A stretch of DNA of 64,000 nt from NCBI RefSeq assembly GCF_900107685.1, contig NZ_FNRQ01000002.1:496001-560000 (forward strand). The letters are read 5' to 3'. The notes beneath the pieces were generated by a model, which saw only the letters and a program-made list of their open reading frames with translations, was not told the origin of the DNA and did not search any database. A program made the translations under genes and the position numbers. Source of the DNA: Paraburkholderia sartisoli (GTDB lineage: Bacteria > Pseudomonadota > Gammaproteobacteria > Burkholderiales > Burkholderiaceae). This document shows, one piece after another, positions 1 through 9,097 of this stretch; position 1 is the stretch's first letter; every line of letters begins with the position of its first letter.

Positions 1-97
1 GATCGAAGCCGCGCACGTCATATCCGTGCGCGCGCAGTTCGCGGACCACGAAACGGCCCAGCAGGCCGGCGGCGCCCGTGACCAGAATACGGCTCAT
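1..97 (-). CDS. NAD(P)-dependent epimerase/dehydratase, N-terminal part only
   Basis: The reverse strand from 97 reads MSRILVTGAAGLLGRF and runs off the window after 32 codons. The glycine-rich TGAAGLLG is the Rossmann dinucleotide-binding motif of extended short-chain dehydrogenases (sugar-nucleotide epimerases and dehydratases). Its ATG overlaps the TGA of the isomerase gene upstream (ATGA at 94-97), so it is the last visible gene of the operon and is probably translationally coupled. Substrate cannot be told from the visible part. Confidence 0.8.
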   Translation of the reverse strand, partial: MSRILVTGAAGLLGRFVVRELRAHGYDVRGFD

Positions 98-951
98 GCG
101 CCCCCCCGCGCGACTGGCGCGAAGCCGAACGCCGTCAGCGCCCGGTGACTGCGCTGAATGGCGCCTTCCGGTTCAGACGAAATGATTTCAAGCATGCAGG
201 TTCCCTCGAAGTTGATGTCGTCCAGCGCGGTGTGTACCTGCGCGAAGGGCATGTCGCCAAGACCGGCTTCGTCATGGCGCCACGCGCTTCGCGTGGTATC
301 CGACAGATGGACCAGGTGGACGAGTTCGCGTAATGCCCGCAAACCCGCGCCAGGCGACTCGCCGATGAAATGCGCGTTCGCCACGTCATAGCAGACCGCC
401 AGCGAGCGCGAACCGTATCCGCGCACGAAGGCGCCGAGCGTCGTGGCATCGGGAAAGGACGCGAACGGCACGTTCTCCAGCGCGAGCGTCACGCCCTGCC
501 GCTCGGCACGTGGAAGCAGTGCGTCGAGGCTTTCGCGCATCCATGTTTCGCGCTGCTCATGTGATGGCGGAAAGAGCGGACTCATGCGGCCGGGCACGAC
601 GACCAGATGCGTCGCGCCGAGATCGGCAGCCAGATCGATCGCATCGATGAAAAGATTGACCGAGTACTCACGCATGCGCCGCATCGGGCTGGCGAGGTTG
701 TGATCCAGGCTCGGCACGTTCAGCGAGCGCACGACCAGACCTTCGGCCGCGAACGACGCGGCAAGCCGCCTGCGCTCGCCGGACGCAAACTCATCCAGCG
801 CGAGGTGCGGCGGGTTCAGCACCAGCTCGAACTCGCGATATCCGAGCGCGCCAAGCCACCGTACGCAATCGGCCGCCGGGGTCGACCAGATGTAGCCGTA
901 GGTGTTCACGCCGAGCGGCCTCGCCCGTTGCTTCGTGTCCGGAGTCGTCAT
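94..951 (-). CDS. Sugar phosphate isomerase/epimerase family protein (TIM barrel)
   Basis: A 285-residue protein with the layout of the xylose-isomerase-like TIM barrel (AP endonuclease 2 fold; relatives include hydroxypyruvate isomerase, IolE and IolI). Visible metal-site landmarks are the Glu of ALENVPF, the Asp/His of YDVANAHF, the His of HLVHLSD and the late Glu of CMLEI, in the order expected for the family. It probably isomerises or epimerises a hydroxy-keto compound or sugar derivative. Start and stop overlap its neighbours by four bases on both sides (ATGA), which places it in the Liv-transporter operon. Substrate is unknown. The fold is well supported, the role is inference. Confidence 0.85.
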   Translation of the reverse strand: MTTPDTKQRARPLGVNTYGYIWSTPAADCVRWLGALGYREFELVLNPPHLALDEFASGERRRLAASFAAEGLVVRSLNVPSLDHNLASPMRRMREYSVNLFIDAIDLAADLGATHLVVVPGRMSPLFPPSHEQRETWMRESLDALLPRAERQGVTLALENVPFASFPDATTLGAFVRGYGSRSLAVCYDVANAHFIGESPGAGLRALRELVHLVHLSDTTRSAWRHDEAGLGDMPFAQVHTALDDINFEGTCMLEIISSEPEGAIQRSHRALTAFGFAPVARGGA

Positions 952-3560
952 GCCGTCTCCCGCGAGCGTTCTTCGGGGCCGGCCGTCGTCACGCCGAGCA
1001 GGCGTTCCTGCAGCGCCGTGTCGGCCGCCAGTCCCTTCGCGCTGCCGCCGAACGCCACCTTGCCGTTGACGAGCACGTAAGCACGGTCGGCCATTGTCAG
1101 CACGGACTGCGCATGGTGCTCGACGATCACGAGGCTCGCCCGCGAGGTCAGCTTCGCCACCGCCTCGCGGACCTCATGTACGACCGCTGGCGCGAGGCCC
1201 TCGAACGGCTCATCCAGCAGGATGAGGCTGCTGGGCACCATCAGCGCGCGCGCAATCGCGACCATCTGCCGTTCGCCGCCCGAGAGATTGCCCGCGCGCG
1301 AGCGCATCAGCACGCGCAGCTTGGGAAACAGCTCGCAGATCTCGTCGAGCGGTGCGCCACCGTCGCGAGCGCCGATCTTCAGGTTGTCCTGCACGGTGAG
1401 GTTGGGGAAGAGCCGCCGCCCTTCCGGCACCAGTGAAATGCCGAGCCGGTTGATGAGATCGGCGCGCATCGCGCTGACGTCCTTGCCGTCGAAGTTCACG
1501 CGGCCGGCGGTGGCGTGCAGCGTCCCGGTGATCGTGCGCAACAGCGTGGTCTTGCCGACGCCATTGCGGCCAAGCAGCGCCACGACCTCGCCGGCGTACA
1601 CGGTCATATCGACACCGTCGAGTACCGTGCCGCCGTCGTAGCCCGCGCACACCTGGTCGAGCTGCAGCAGCGCGCGCGCCGTCGGGATAGCCTGCGCCGG
1701 TTCAGATGCGGCGTCGGCGCGTGCGATCCTCGCCGGAGCGGCAACGGCCGTGCCCGAATCGCCGAGGTAGGCGCTGATCACCTGCGGATCATGCGCGACG
1801 GCGGCGGGCAAGCCGTCGGCGATCAGCCGGCCCTGGTGCAGCACCGTGATGCGATCGGACAGCGCCAGCACGCGGTCGATGTCGTGCTCGATCAGAAGCA
1901 CCGCGTGCGAACTCGCAAGACGCCGGATCAGCGTGGCGACGATCTGGCGATCCGATTCCGCCAGTCCCGCGAGCGGCTCGTCCAGTAGCAGCAGCCTCGC
2001 GCTCGTCGCCAGCGTCATGGCGATTTCGAGCAGGCGCTTCTCGCCGTGGGACAGCTCCGCGCACACGTCGGCGGCGCGATCGGCGAGCCCGACTGCATCG
2101 AGCAGCGACCAGACGCGTGCGTTCGCTTCCTCACAGGTATAGGCATCGCGCCAGAAACCGCGCCATTGGCGACGCGCGGCCTGCACGGCGACACGCACGT
2201 TCTCGAACGCGCTCAGGTTCGGGAACACGCTCAGGATCTGGAACGACCGCGCGAGCCCGAGACGCGCGCGCCGATGCGCCGGCAGGCGCGTGATGTCGCG
2301 GCCCTCGAACACGATGCGGCCTTCGTCCGGCAGGAGGAAACCCGTCAGGATGTTGAAGAACGTGGTCTTGCCCGCGCCGTTCGGCCCGATGAAGCTGTGC
2401 AGCTGGTTGCGCTTCACGTCGAGCGAAATGCCGTCCTGCGTGACGATCGAGCCGAACCGCTTGGACAGGTTCTGCACGGAAAGCACCGTCTGGCTTTCGT
2501 CGCCGCCGGCATCGAGCGGACGATACGGCGGGATGTGCGACGGCCGCGCGGGAATGCGGTGTCGCGTGAGCGTCCAGCGGGGACGCTTGCCGAAACGCTG
2601 CAGGAAGCCCTGAATGCCTTCCGGCGACAGAAGCGCCATGACAATGATGACCGGCGCGAAGAACAGCCACCAGTTTTCCGTGATGGCGCTCAAGCGGTCT
2701 TCCAGCACGATGAAGGTAATCGCACCCCACAGCGGCCCGAGGAACTGGTGCACACCGCCGAGCACGGCCATCAGGACCGGATCGCCCGCGTGCTGCCAGT
2801 TCAGGTTGTTCGCATACACGCCCTGCAGCAGCAGCGCCATCAGCCCGCCCGCCGCGCCGATCGTCCCCCCGGCGATCAGAAGCGCGATCAGGCGTGTCGC
2901 ATAGACATCGTAGCCAAGGCTCGTCACGCGCTGCTCGTTGTCGCGCAGCGCCTGCATCAGACGGCCAAACGGGGCATGCGCGACGCGCCACAGGAACCAC
3001 GACAGCGCCAGCACGACCACCAGCGTGAACGCATGGAACGACAGTGCCGAGCCGAAGAGCGGCCGCGGGACATTCTGGATGCCGTTCTCGCCGCCCGTCA
3101 CCGCGGTCCACTTGTACGCGATCTCGAACGCGATCTGCGAACACGCGAGCGTCAGCAGCGAGAAGTAGAGACCCTTGCGACGCAGGATCAGCGCGCCGAT
3201 CACGAGTGCCAGCAACACCGAAAAGCCCGTTGCGACCAGCACGCCGGTGATCTCGTTGCCGCCCCAGAAACCGGACGCGATGGCCAGCGCATAGCTCGAG
3301 CAGCCGAAGAAAAACGACGCGCCGAACGGCACCAGTCCGAGATAGCCGATCAGGAAGTTCGTGCCCGCGGCATACAGCGTATAGATCGCGATCTGCGTGA
3401 TGCGGTCGATCGGCATGCCGAGCGCAAGCGCGGCTGCCGAGACGGCGGCCAGCACCACCGCCATCACGACGACCGGATGCCGCCACACAGGCAGGCGGTT
3501 CCGTTCCTGCGCCCTTGAGCCTGCGTTCGTTGGCGCAGTTGTATTTGTGCGCATGTTCAT
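948..3560 (-). CDS. Fused branched-chain-type ABC transporter: LivM permease + LivG ATPase + LivF ATPase
   Basis: An 870-residue single polypeptide. Residues about 25-325 are a LivM-type permease with several hydrophobic spans. Residues about 355-600 are a LivG-type ATPase (Walker A GPNGAGKTT near 392-400, signature LSHGEK near 503, Walker B LLLLDEP). Residues about 628-858 are a LivF-type ATPase (GRNGVGKTT near 664, LSGGERQ near 759, LILLDEP). Both nucleotide-binding sites look intact. An upstream in-frame extension exists, but the ATG at 3560 overlaps the livH TGA by four bases and begins the first permease-like sequence, so I start there. LivM-LivG fusions are common. The added LivF in the same chain is rarer. 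It should power uptake for the binding protein at 4459-5691. Confidence 0.93.
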   Translation of the reverse strand: MNMRTNTTAPTNAGSRAQERNRLPVWRHPVVVMAVVLAAVSAAALALGMPIDRITQIAIYTLYAAGTNFLIGYLGLVPFGASFFFGCSSYALAIASGFWGGNEITGVLVATGFSVLLALVIGALILRRKGLYFSLLTLACSQIAFEIAYKWTAVTGGENGIQNVPRPLFGSALSFHAFTLVVVLALSWFLWRVAHAPFGRLMQALRDNEQRVTSLGYDVYATRLIALLIAGGTIGAAGGLMALLLQGVYANNLNWQHAGDPVLMAVLGGVHQFLGPLWGAITFIVLEDRLSAITENWWLFFAPVIIVMALLSPEGIQGFLQRFGKRPRWTLTRHRIPARPSHIPPYRPLDAGGDESQTVLSVQNLSKRFGSIVTQDGISLDVKRNQLHSFIGPNGAGKTTFFNILTGFLLPDEGRIVFEGRDITRLPAHRRARLGLARSFQILSVFPNLSAFENVRVAVQAARRQWRGFWRDAYTCEEANARVWSLLDAVGLADRAADVCAELSHGEKRLLEIAMTLATSARLLLLDEPLAGLAESDRQIVATLIRRLASSHAVLLIEHDIDRVLALSDRITVLHQGRLIADGLPAAVAHDPQVISAYLGDSGTAVAAPARIARADAASEPAQAIPTARALLQLDQVCAGYDGGTVLDGVDMTVYAGEVVALLGRNGVGKTTLLRTITGTLHATAGRVNFDGKDVSAMRADLINRLGISLVPEGRRLFPNLTVQDNLKIGARDGGAPLDEICELFPKLRVLMRSRAGNLSGGERQMVAIARALMVPSSLILLDEPFEGLAPAVVHEVREAVAKLTSRASLVIVEHHAQSVLTMADRAYVLVNGKVAFGGSAKGLAADTALQERLLGVTTAGPEERSRETA

Positions 3561-4426
3561 TCGAAGCGCTCCCAGTGTTCTCCAAACAATCCGCGCGGAC
3601 GCAACAGCATCACGAGGAACATCAGCGCATACATGGACGCGGCCGCCGCATCGGGTTGAAACTGGATCGTGAGCGAGGTCACGATGCCCACCGCCAGCCC
3701 CGCCACCACCGCGCCGGCAAACGAACCGAGACCGCCAATCGCGACGACGACGAACGCGGGCATGATCGCGTTGGCGGCCATGGAAGGCGACACGGTCCAG
3801 AGCGGCGCGGCCAGCACACCGGCGATCGCCGCCAGCGCGCAACCGAGTCCGAACACGCCGGTCATCACGCGAGGCAGATTGATGCCGAGCAGCTCCACCA
3901 TCTCCGGATCGCGGCTACCCGCGCGCAGGATGCGCCCATACGGGGTCCAGACGAGAAACGCGCCGAGCCCGAGCAGGGTCGCGAGCGTCACGACCAGCAC
4001 GGCAACCCGGTATTTCGTGATCAGGAGCGGTCCGACCTCGACAATGCCCGCGAGGAAATCAGGCTGGTTGAACGGCTTGCCGTCGGCCCCCCAGAAGAGG
4101 CGGATCAGCGCCTCGATCAGCAGCGCCAGCGCGAACGTGACGATCAGGCTGGAGAGCGGCTCCTTGCCATAGAGCCGCCTGATGATGACGACCTCGACCA
4201 CCATGCCGATCACGCCGACCACGATCGGCGCCAGCACGACGGCGGGCCAGCCGAACATCTGAAAGAGCTGGTACGCGACATAGGCGCCTAACGCGAAGAA
4301 GGCCCCGTGCGCGAAATTGATCACACCCAGAAGACCGAAGGTGATGGACAGGCCCACGGCGATCAGCACGTAGACAAAACCCAGCACCAGTCCGTTGGCC
4401 GACTGGGAAACAAGCGTATCGAGCAT
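3557..4426 (-). CDS. livH: Branched-chain amino acid-type ABC transporter permease LivH
   Basis: A 289-residue membrane protein with about eight hydrophobic segments and the LivH hallmark ITFGLLGVINFAHGAFF near residues 28-44. It forms the second transmembrane subunit of the high-affinity transporter in the inner membrane, with the LivM part of the fusion protein. A purine-rich AGGGGGGC lies directly before the ATG. The stop overlaps the start of the fusion gene (ATGA). Despite the family name, transporters of this type also carry amides, urea and aromatic or aliphatic acids, so the substrate must be inferred from the catabolic genes around it. Confidence 0.93.
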   Translation of the reverse strand: MLDTLVSQSANGLVLGFVYVLIAVGLSITFGLLGVINFAHGAFFALGAYVAYQLFQMFGWPAVVLAPIVVGVIGMVVEVVIIRRLYGKEPLSSLIVTFALALLIEALIRLFWGADGKPFNQPDFLAGIVEVGPLLITKYRVAVLVVTLATLLGLGAFLVWTPYGRILRAGSRDPEMVELLGINLPRVMTGVFGLGCALAAIAGVLAAPLWTVSPSMAANAIMPAFVVVAIGGLGSFAGAVVAGLAVGIVTSLTIQFQPDAAAASMYALMFLVMLLRPRGLFGEHWERFE

Positions 4427-4458
4427 GATGCCCCCCTGGATCGTACGGTCGCCGCGCG

Positions 4459-5691
4459 TTACAGCGGCGGCATGTTGCAGCCGACTTCCTGCCGGTCACC
4501 GAACGCCTTCTCGGTCTCGGCAGCGCTGCTCGACGTCGCCCTCTCCACGTCGAAGAAGTCGTACTTGTCGGTGATCTTCGACTTGACCTTGACGACCACC
4601 GAAGGACGCACGAGCTGGTGATCCCATTCGCGGTAATAGAACGGGAACGGGCCGGCGGTGTCCTTCCACTTCTCGAGCTGGGTGACGATGGCCTTCGAGT
4701 CCGTCGACTTCGCGGCGTTGATCGATTCGAGCAGCGAGCGCATCGCGATCCAGCCCGACCACGCCTTGTCCGACGGAGGCTGTCCGTATTTCTTCTCGAA
4801 GTCGGCGGTGAACTTCTTCTCGGCGGCCGTGTTCTTCGGATTGTTGTAATACCAGGGCTTCACGTAGATGCCCGTCGACGCCTGCGGGCCGACGTCCCAG
4901 AAGTCGGTATCGGTCACCGCGACGGCAACGTAGGGAATCTTGTCCTTCATGCCCATCTCGTTCCATTGCTTCAGGAAGTTCGAGAAATCGCCGCCGACGA
5001 GACCGCCGAGCACGACATCCGGCTTCGCCTGACGGATCTTCAGAATGTACGAGCTGTAGTCCGCCGTGTTGACGGGAACTTCGTCGACACCGACCTCCGT
5101 CATGCCGTTCTCCTTGAGCCGGCTACGCGCCGAGCGCAGGACGTCCTGGCCGAACGCATACGAAGGCGTCAGGAAATACACCTTCTTGCCGATCTGCGAC
5201 AGGTATGGCATCACGCCGGCAATCTGCACCGGCACCGTGGCCTGCGTGCGAAACGTATAGCGGCTGCAATCCTTGCCGGTGATTTCGCTGGCGGCCGCGC
5301 CAGGCAGGATCAACGGAATTTTCGAACGGTTGGCGACGCTCATCATCGCGAGCGCGGACGAACTGTAGTTGCCGCCCACGACGGCGACGACCTTGTTCTC
5401 CCCGATGAGCTTCTGCATGTTCTGCTGCGACACCTGCGGGTTCGGTTCGTCGAGCCATATGAGTTCGACCGGCCGGTCGAGCACCTTGCCGCCGGCCTGC
5501 GCGAGCGCCAGTTCGCTGCCGCGGTCGAGGAACTGGCCGATCGAGGCACCCGGCCCCTGCTTTGAATAGATGAGCCCGATGCGCACGGGCTCGGTGCCCT
5601 GTGCGAGCGCCGTGGCGCTGAAAGCGAGGCCGATGGCGATGGCGAAGAGCGAGCGAAGGCCTACCCGCCCGCGCGGATTGCGGAAATTCAT
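4459..5691 (-). CDS. Periplasmic substrate-binding protein of the Liv-type ABC transporter
   Basis: 410 residues, with a signal peptide (positively charged start, hydrophobic LFAIAIGLAFSATALA, probable cut after ALA near residue 30). The mature part begins PVRIGLIYSKQGPG, the beta strand and turn typical of type 1 periplasmic binding proteins (Peripla_BP_6). It delivers the substrate to LivH and the LivMGF fusion. It is 32 bp from livH and about 100 bp downstream of the ThDP-enzyme gene, all on the same strand. The ligand cannot be read from the sequence. Confidence 0.9.
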   Translation of the reverse strand: MNFRNPRGRVGLRSLFAIAIGLAFSATALAQGTEPVRIGLIYSKQGPGASIGQFLDRGSELALAQAGGKVLDRPVELIWLDEPNPQVSQQNMQKLIGENKVVAVVGGNYSSSALAMMSVANRSKIPLILPGAAASEITGKDCSRYTFRTQATVPVQIAGVMPYLSQIGKKVYFLTPSYAFGQDVLRSARSRLKENGMTEVGVDEVPVNTADYSSYILKIRQAKPDVVLGGLVGGDFSNFLKQWNEMGMKDKIPYVAVAVTDTDFWDVGPQASTGIYVKPWYYNNPKNTAAEKKFTADFEKKYGQPPSDKAWSGWIAMRSLLESINAAKSTDSKAIVTQLEKWKDTAGPFPFYYREWDHQLVRPSVVVKVKSKITDKYDFFDVERATSSSAAETEKAFGDRQEVGCNMPPL

Positions 5692-5792
5692 GGTTTTGTC
5701 TCCTTTGAGGGGTGGCGCCCGCCGTTTGGTGTCGCGGGACGCCGTGGAGCCTGGGTTGAACGACGGCTCTCTCGTTGTGATTGTGTTTGCCG

Positions 5793-7571
5793 CTACGCGA
5801 TGTACGGTTTGCCGTAGACCGGCTCTTTATACGGAATCGGCGGCAACTGCCACGTGCCGGTCGAAGGCGGTCTGACTTCGGCGTCCACATGCACGTCGAT
5901 CACACAGGGCCGCCTGTTCCTGATTGCCTGCTCCACGGCCTGGCCGAGGTCCTGCGAGCGCGTGACGGTCATCCCATCCGCGCCGCACGCGCGCGCCCAT
6001 GCCGCGAAGTCGGGGTTGTAGCGCTCGCCGGTTTGCCCCTTGTAGAAGGCCGTGCCGATCTCGCGGCCATCGAAGAGGCCATATTGCAGGTCGCGAATCG
6101 CGCCCCAGGCGAAGTTGTTCCAGATGATCCACACGACCGGCAGGTTGTATTCCACCGCCGTACACAGCACGTAGGGCGCCATCGTGAAGCCGCCGTCTCC
6201 GACCACCGCGACGCAGGGCCGGTCCGGCGCGGCCAGTTGCGCACCCAGCGCCCCGCACACGCCGAAGCCCATCGACGAATAGCCCCAGCTGTTCAACATG
6301 CTCTGCGGGCGCTTTGGCTTCCAGAACTGCATGAACCAGTTGTGATGCACGCCCGAATCGAGCGACAGGATGACGTCGTCGGGAAGCGTCTTTTGCAGCG
6401 TGCCGACCACGAACTCCGGCCTCAACGGACTGGTGGAGTCACCGAAGTGCGGACGCACGAACGCTTCCCACTGGCGCACCCAGCCGAGCACTTCTTCGGC
6501 CCACGGCGCGTAACGCTTCGCTTCGATCGCGGGGCGGCCAGGCAGCGCGTTGAGCAGCTGGCGCGTAAACACCCTGGCGTCAGCGACGATGCCGATCGTC
6601 GTCGGGTAATTGCGGCCCAGCTCTTCTGGATCGATATCCACGTGGACGAGCCGCGTCTTCGGGAAATTCCACGAGTAGCCCGGATGCCAGCTCGACGACG
6701 AGCGATCGTCAAAGCGCGTCCCGATCGTGATGACCAGATCGGCATGACGGCCCGCCTCGTTGGCGGGATACGCCCCGTTGCGACCGATGAAACCGAGCGT
6801 CAGCGCGTCGTCCGCCGGCACGCAGCCCATGCCGTTCGGCGACGTGATCACCGGAATGCGCAGCGTCTTCTGCAGCTCGGCCAGCTCAGGCCCCGCTTCG
6901 GCGAGCGTCGCCCCGTGGCCGATGAAGAGCACCGGTTTGTGCGCGGCGCCAAGCAGGTCCAGCACGGCGGCGATATCGGCGTCGTTCGCGCCGGGCCGCG
7001 CCGGCCGGTCCATCTGCGAAGCAGGCGGCAGTTCGACGTCGGCCTCTTCCTGGAACACGTTGTACGGAATGTCGAGATTCACCGGACCGGGGCGGCCCGT
7101 GACCATCGTGTCCATCGCCTGACGCAGCGCGAGCGGCAGCATGTCGACGCGCGTCGGCTGGAAGGCGCGCTTGACGACCGGCCGCATGACCTGCGCGAAG
7201 TCCGCCTGATTGTGCCGGTAGAGTTCCTGGAACGGCCCGCGATTGTGCTGCGACGTCGGCACGTTCGCGGTGATCGCCATGAACGCCGACGAGTCGGACA
7301 GCGCGGTGGCGAGCGACATCACCATGTTCGCCGAGCCCGGACCGGTGGACGTCAGCGTCGCGACGGGCCGGTGCTTCACGCGGAAATACGCATCGGCCAT
7401 GTGCCCGGCGCACTGCTCGTGGCGCGGAGAGATCATCTGCAGCTTGTCGCGCACGTCGTACAGGGCATCGAGGATGCCGACATTGCCATGACCACAGATG
7501 CCGAACACGTACGGCACCTTTTCCTTGACCAGCGTCTCGGCGATCAGTTGACCGCCCTTCATCATCGGCAT
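5793..7571 (-). CDS. Thiamine diphosphate-dependent enzyme of the acetolactate synthase-like family
   Basis: 592 residues with the three-domain order of ThDP decarboxylases and carboligases: N-terminal pyrimidine-binding domain with catalytic Glu52 (SPRHEQCAGHMADAY), a central Rossmann domain (about 195-345), and a C-terminal diphosphate-binding domain with GDG at 458-460 followed by Asn485 (the GDG-N metal motif). Family members are acetolactate synthase, benzoylformate decarboxylase and glyoxylate carboligase. Next to an aldehyde dehydrogenase, decarboxylation of a 2-oxo acid to an aldehyde is the simplest reading, which is inference. The start was set at 7571 because GAAGGGGA lies upstream of it. 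An ATG at 7592 would overlap the previous gene. Confidence 0.88.
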   Translation of the reverse strand: MPMMKGGQLIAETLVKEKVPYVFGICGHGNVGILDALYDVRDKLQMISPRHEQCAGHMADAYFRVKHRPVATLTSTGPGSANMVMSLATALSDSSAFMAITANVPTSQHNRGPFQELYRHNQADFAQVMRPVVKRAFQPTRVDMLPLALRQAMDTMVTGRPGPVNLDIPYNVFQEEADVELPPASQMDRPARPGANDADIAAVLDLLGAAHKPVLFIGHGATLAEAGPELAELQKTLRIPVITSPNGMGCVPADDALTLGFIGRNGAYPANEAGRHADLVITIGTRFDDRSSSSWHPGYSWNFPKTRLVHVDIDPEELGRNYPTTIGIVADARVFTRQLLNALPGRPAIEAKRYAPWAEEVLGWVRQWEAFVRPHFGDSTSPLRPEFVVGTLQKTLPDDVILSLDSGVHHNWFMQFWKPKRPQSMLNSWGYSSMGFGVCGALGAQLAAPDRPCVAVVGDGGFTMAPYVLCTAVEYNLPVVWIIWNNFAWGAIRDLQYGLFDGREIGTAFYKGQTGERYNPDFAAWARACGADGMTVTRSQDLGQAVEQAIRNRRPCVIDVHVDAEVRPPSTGTWQLPPIPYKEPVYGKPYIA

Positions 7572-7584
7572 TGCATCGTCCCCT

Positions 7585-9021
7585 TCATGCACTCAGTGTG
7601 ATCAAACGTTCTTCGCTCATCTCGCGCACGGCGTAGTGCGGCCCTTCCCGTCCGAAGCCGGAGTCCTTGCTCCCGCCGTACGGCATCAGATCGACGCGCG
7701 AACTCGACGTCTCGTTGATATGCACCCCGCCCACGTGCAGGCGCCGCGCGGCCTTCAGCGCCACGTCGATGCGGTTCGTGAAGAACCCGGTCGCGAGGCC
7801 GTACGGCGTCGCATTCACACGATCGATGGCTTCGTCGAAGGTATCGAACGGCACGATCGACATCACCGGGCCGAACACTTCCTGACAACTCACCGGCGAA
7901 CCCTGATCGACGCCGGTGAGCAGCGTCGGCGGCACGACCGCGCCCTTGCGCGCGCCGCCCACGAGTCTGTCCGCGCCGCGCGCCACCGCATCGTCGATCC
8001 AGCGCTCGATGCGCTCGGCCGAAGCAAGGCTGATGACAGGGCCGACCAGCGTCGACGGATCGCGCGGGTCGCCAAAGCGCAGTTCTCCCACCAGTTCGGT
8101 CAGACGCGCCTTGACCTCCGCCATGCGGCTGCGTTGCACCAGCAGCGTCTGGATCGACGTGCAGACCTGGCCCGCCTTTCTGTATCCCGCGGCGACGATC
8201 TTCGGCAGCGCCTGGTCGAGATTGGCGTCGTCGCCCACGATCGTGAACGCGATGCTGCCAAGCTCCATCTGCGTGCGGCGAAGGCCCGCACGCTGCTGAA
8301 TCGAACGTCCGACTTCGGTGCTGCCCGTGAACGCGAAGAAGCGCACAGCCGGCTCGTCGATCAGCCACCCCGCCACCTCCGCGCCGCCATGCACCACCGT
8401 GATGAGTCCCGGCGGCAAACCGGCTTCGAGCAGGCTCGACGCCATCAGATTCGCGAGCGTGGGCGTGTGCGTCGAAGGCTTGAGCACGACTGCGTTGCCA
8501 GCGGCGAGCGCAGGCGCGACCTTGTGCGCGACAGTGTTCAGCGGTGCGTTGAATGGCGTGATCGCACACACCACGCCCAGCGGCACGCGAATCGTGAAGC
8601 CGAGACGGCCGCCCTGCTGCGGCGCGCCGTCGAGCGGCACCATCTCGCCGGCGAGCCGGCGTGCTTCCTCGGCGGAGAGCCTGAATGTCTGCTGGCAGCG
8701 CTTGACCTCGCCCTGCGCGTCGGTCAGCGTAAACCCACCCTCGGTCTGCAACGCGGCGACGAGATGCGCTGAATCGCGTTCGAGCAACGCCGCGGCGCGC
8801 TCGAGCACGGCGCCTCGTTCATACGGCGTCAGCGTGGACGCGGAAAATGCGCGATGTGCCGCCGTCACCGCCATGCGCACCTGTTCGTGCGACGCGACGT
8901 GCAGGTTCGCGCACGGCGTCAGCCGGTATTTGTCGTGTACTGCCATGCGGTCGCCGCCATCGGCCCACTGGCCGTCTATCAGCAGTCGTACCTCGGGCAG
9001 TGCGGTGAATGAATCGGTCAT
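7585..9021 (-). CDS. NAD(P)-dependent aldehyde dehydrogenase
   Basis: 478 residues of the aldehyde dehydrogenase superfamily. Visible landmarks are Asn158 in TPFNAP, the cofactor motif FTGSTEVG near 231-238, the general base Glu253 in MELGS and the catalytic Cys287 in GQVCTS. The GQVCTS form is typical of lactaldehyde, phosphonoacetaldehyde and related small-aldehyde dehydrogenases. It would oxidise the aldehyde made by the neighbouring ThDP enzyme to an acid. The start MTDSF was chosen for a GGAG about nine bases upstream. An in-frame ATG five codons earlier has no ribosome site. Substrate is not determined. Confidence 0.9.
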   Translation of the reverse strand: MTDSFTALPEVRLLIDGQWADGGDRMAVHDKYRLTPCANLHVASHEQVRMAVTAAHRAFSASTLTPYERGAVLERAAALLERDSAHLVAALQTEGGFTLTDAQGEVKRCQQTFRLSAEEARRLAGEMVPLDGAPQQGGRLGFTIRVPLGVVCAITPFNAPLNTVAHKVAPALAAGNAVVLKPSTHTPTLANLMASSLLEAGLPPGLITVVHGGAEVAGWLIDEPAVRFFAFTGSTEVGRSIQQRAGLRRTQMELGSIAFTIVGDDANLDQALPKIVAAGYRKAGQVCTSIQTLLVQRSRMAEVKARLTELVGELRFGDPRDPSTLVGPVISLASAERIERWIDDAVARGADRLVGGARKGAVVPPTLLTGVDQGSPVSCQEVFGPVMSIVPFDTFDEAIDRVNATPYGLATGFFTNRIDVALKAARRLHVGGVHINETSSSRVDLMPYGGSKDSGFGREGPHYAVREMSEERLITLSA

Positions 9022-9097
9022 CGAATTGGGCTCCATGCGGTAGAAAGCAGTGTAGGCTCGCCGTTTCGCGAGCAAAACTATTGTTTTCCGAGACCAC

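Noticed and set aside
2046..3518. 490-residue plus-strand frame
   Set aside because: Mirror of the LivMGF gene with Arg/His-rich composition and no ribosome site.
3561..3842. Upstream extension of the LivMGF fusion
   Set aside because: It overlaps livH, and its Arg/Gly-rich composition shows it is a shadow of that gene.
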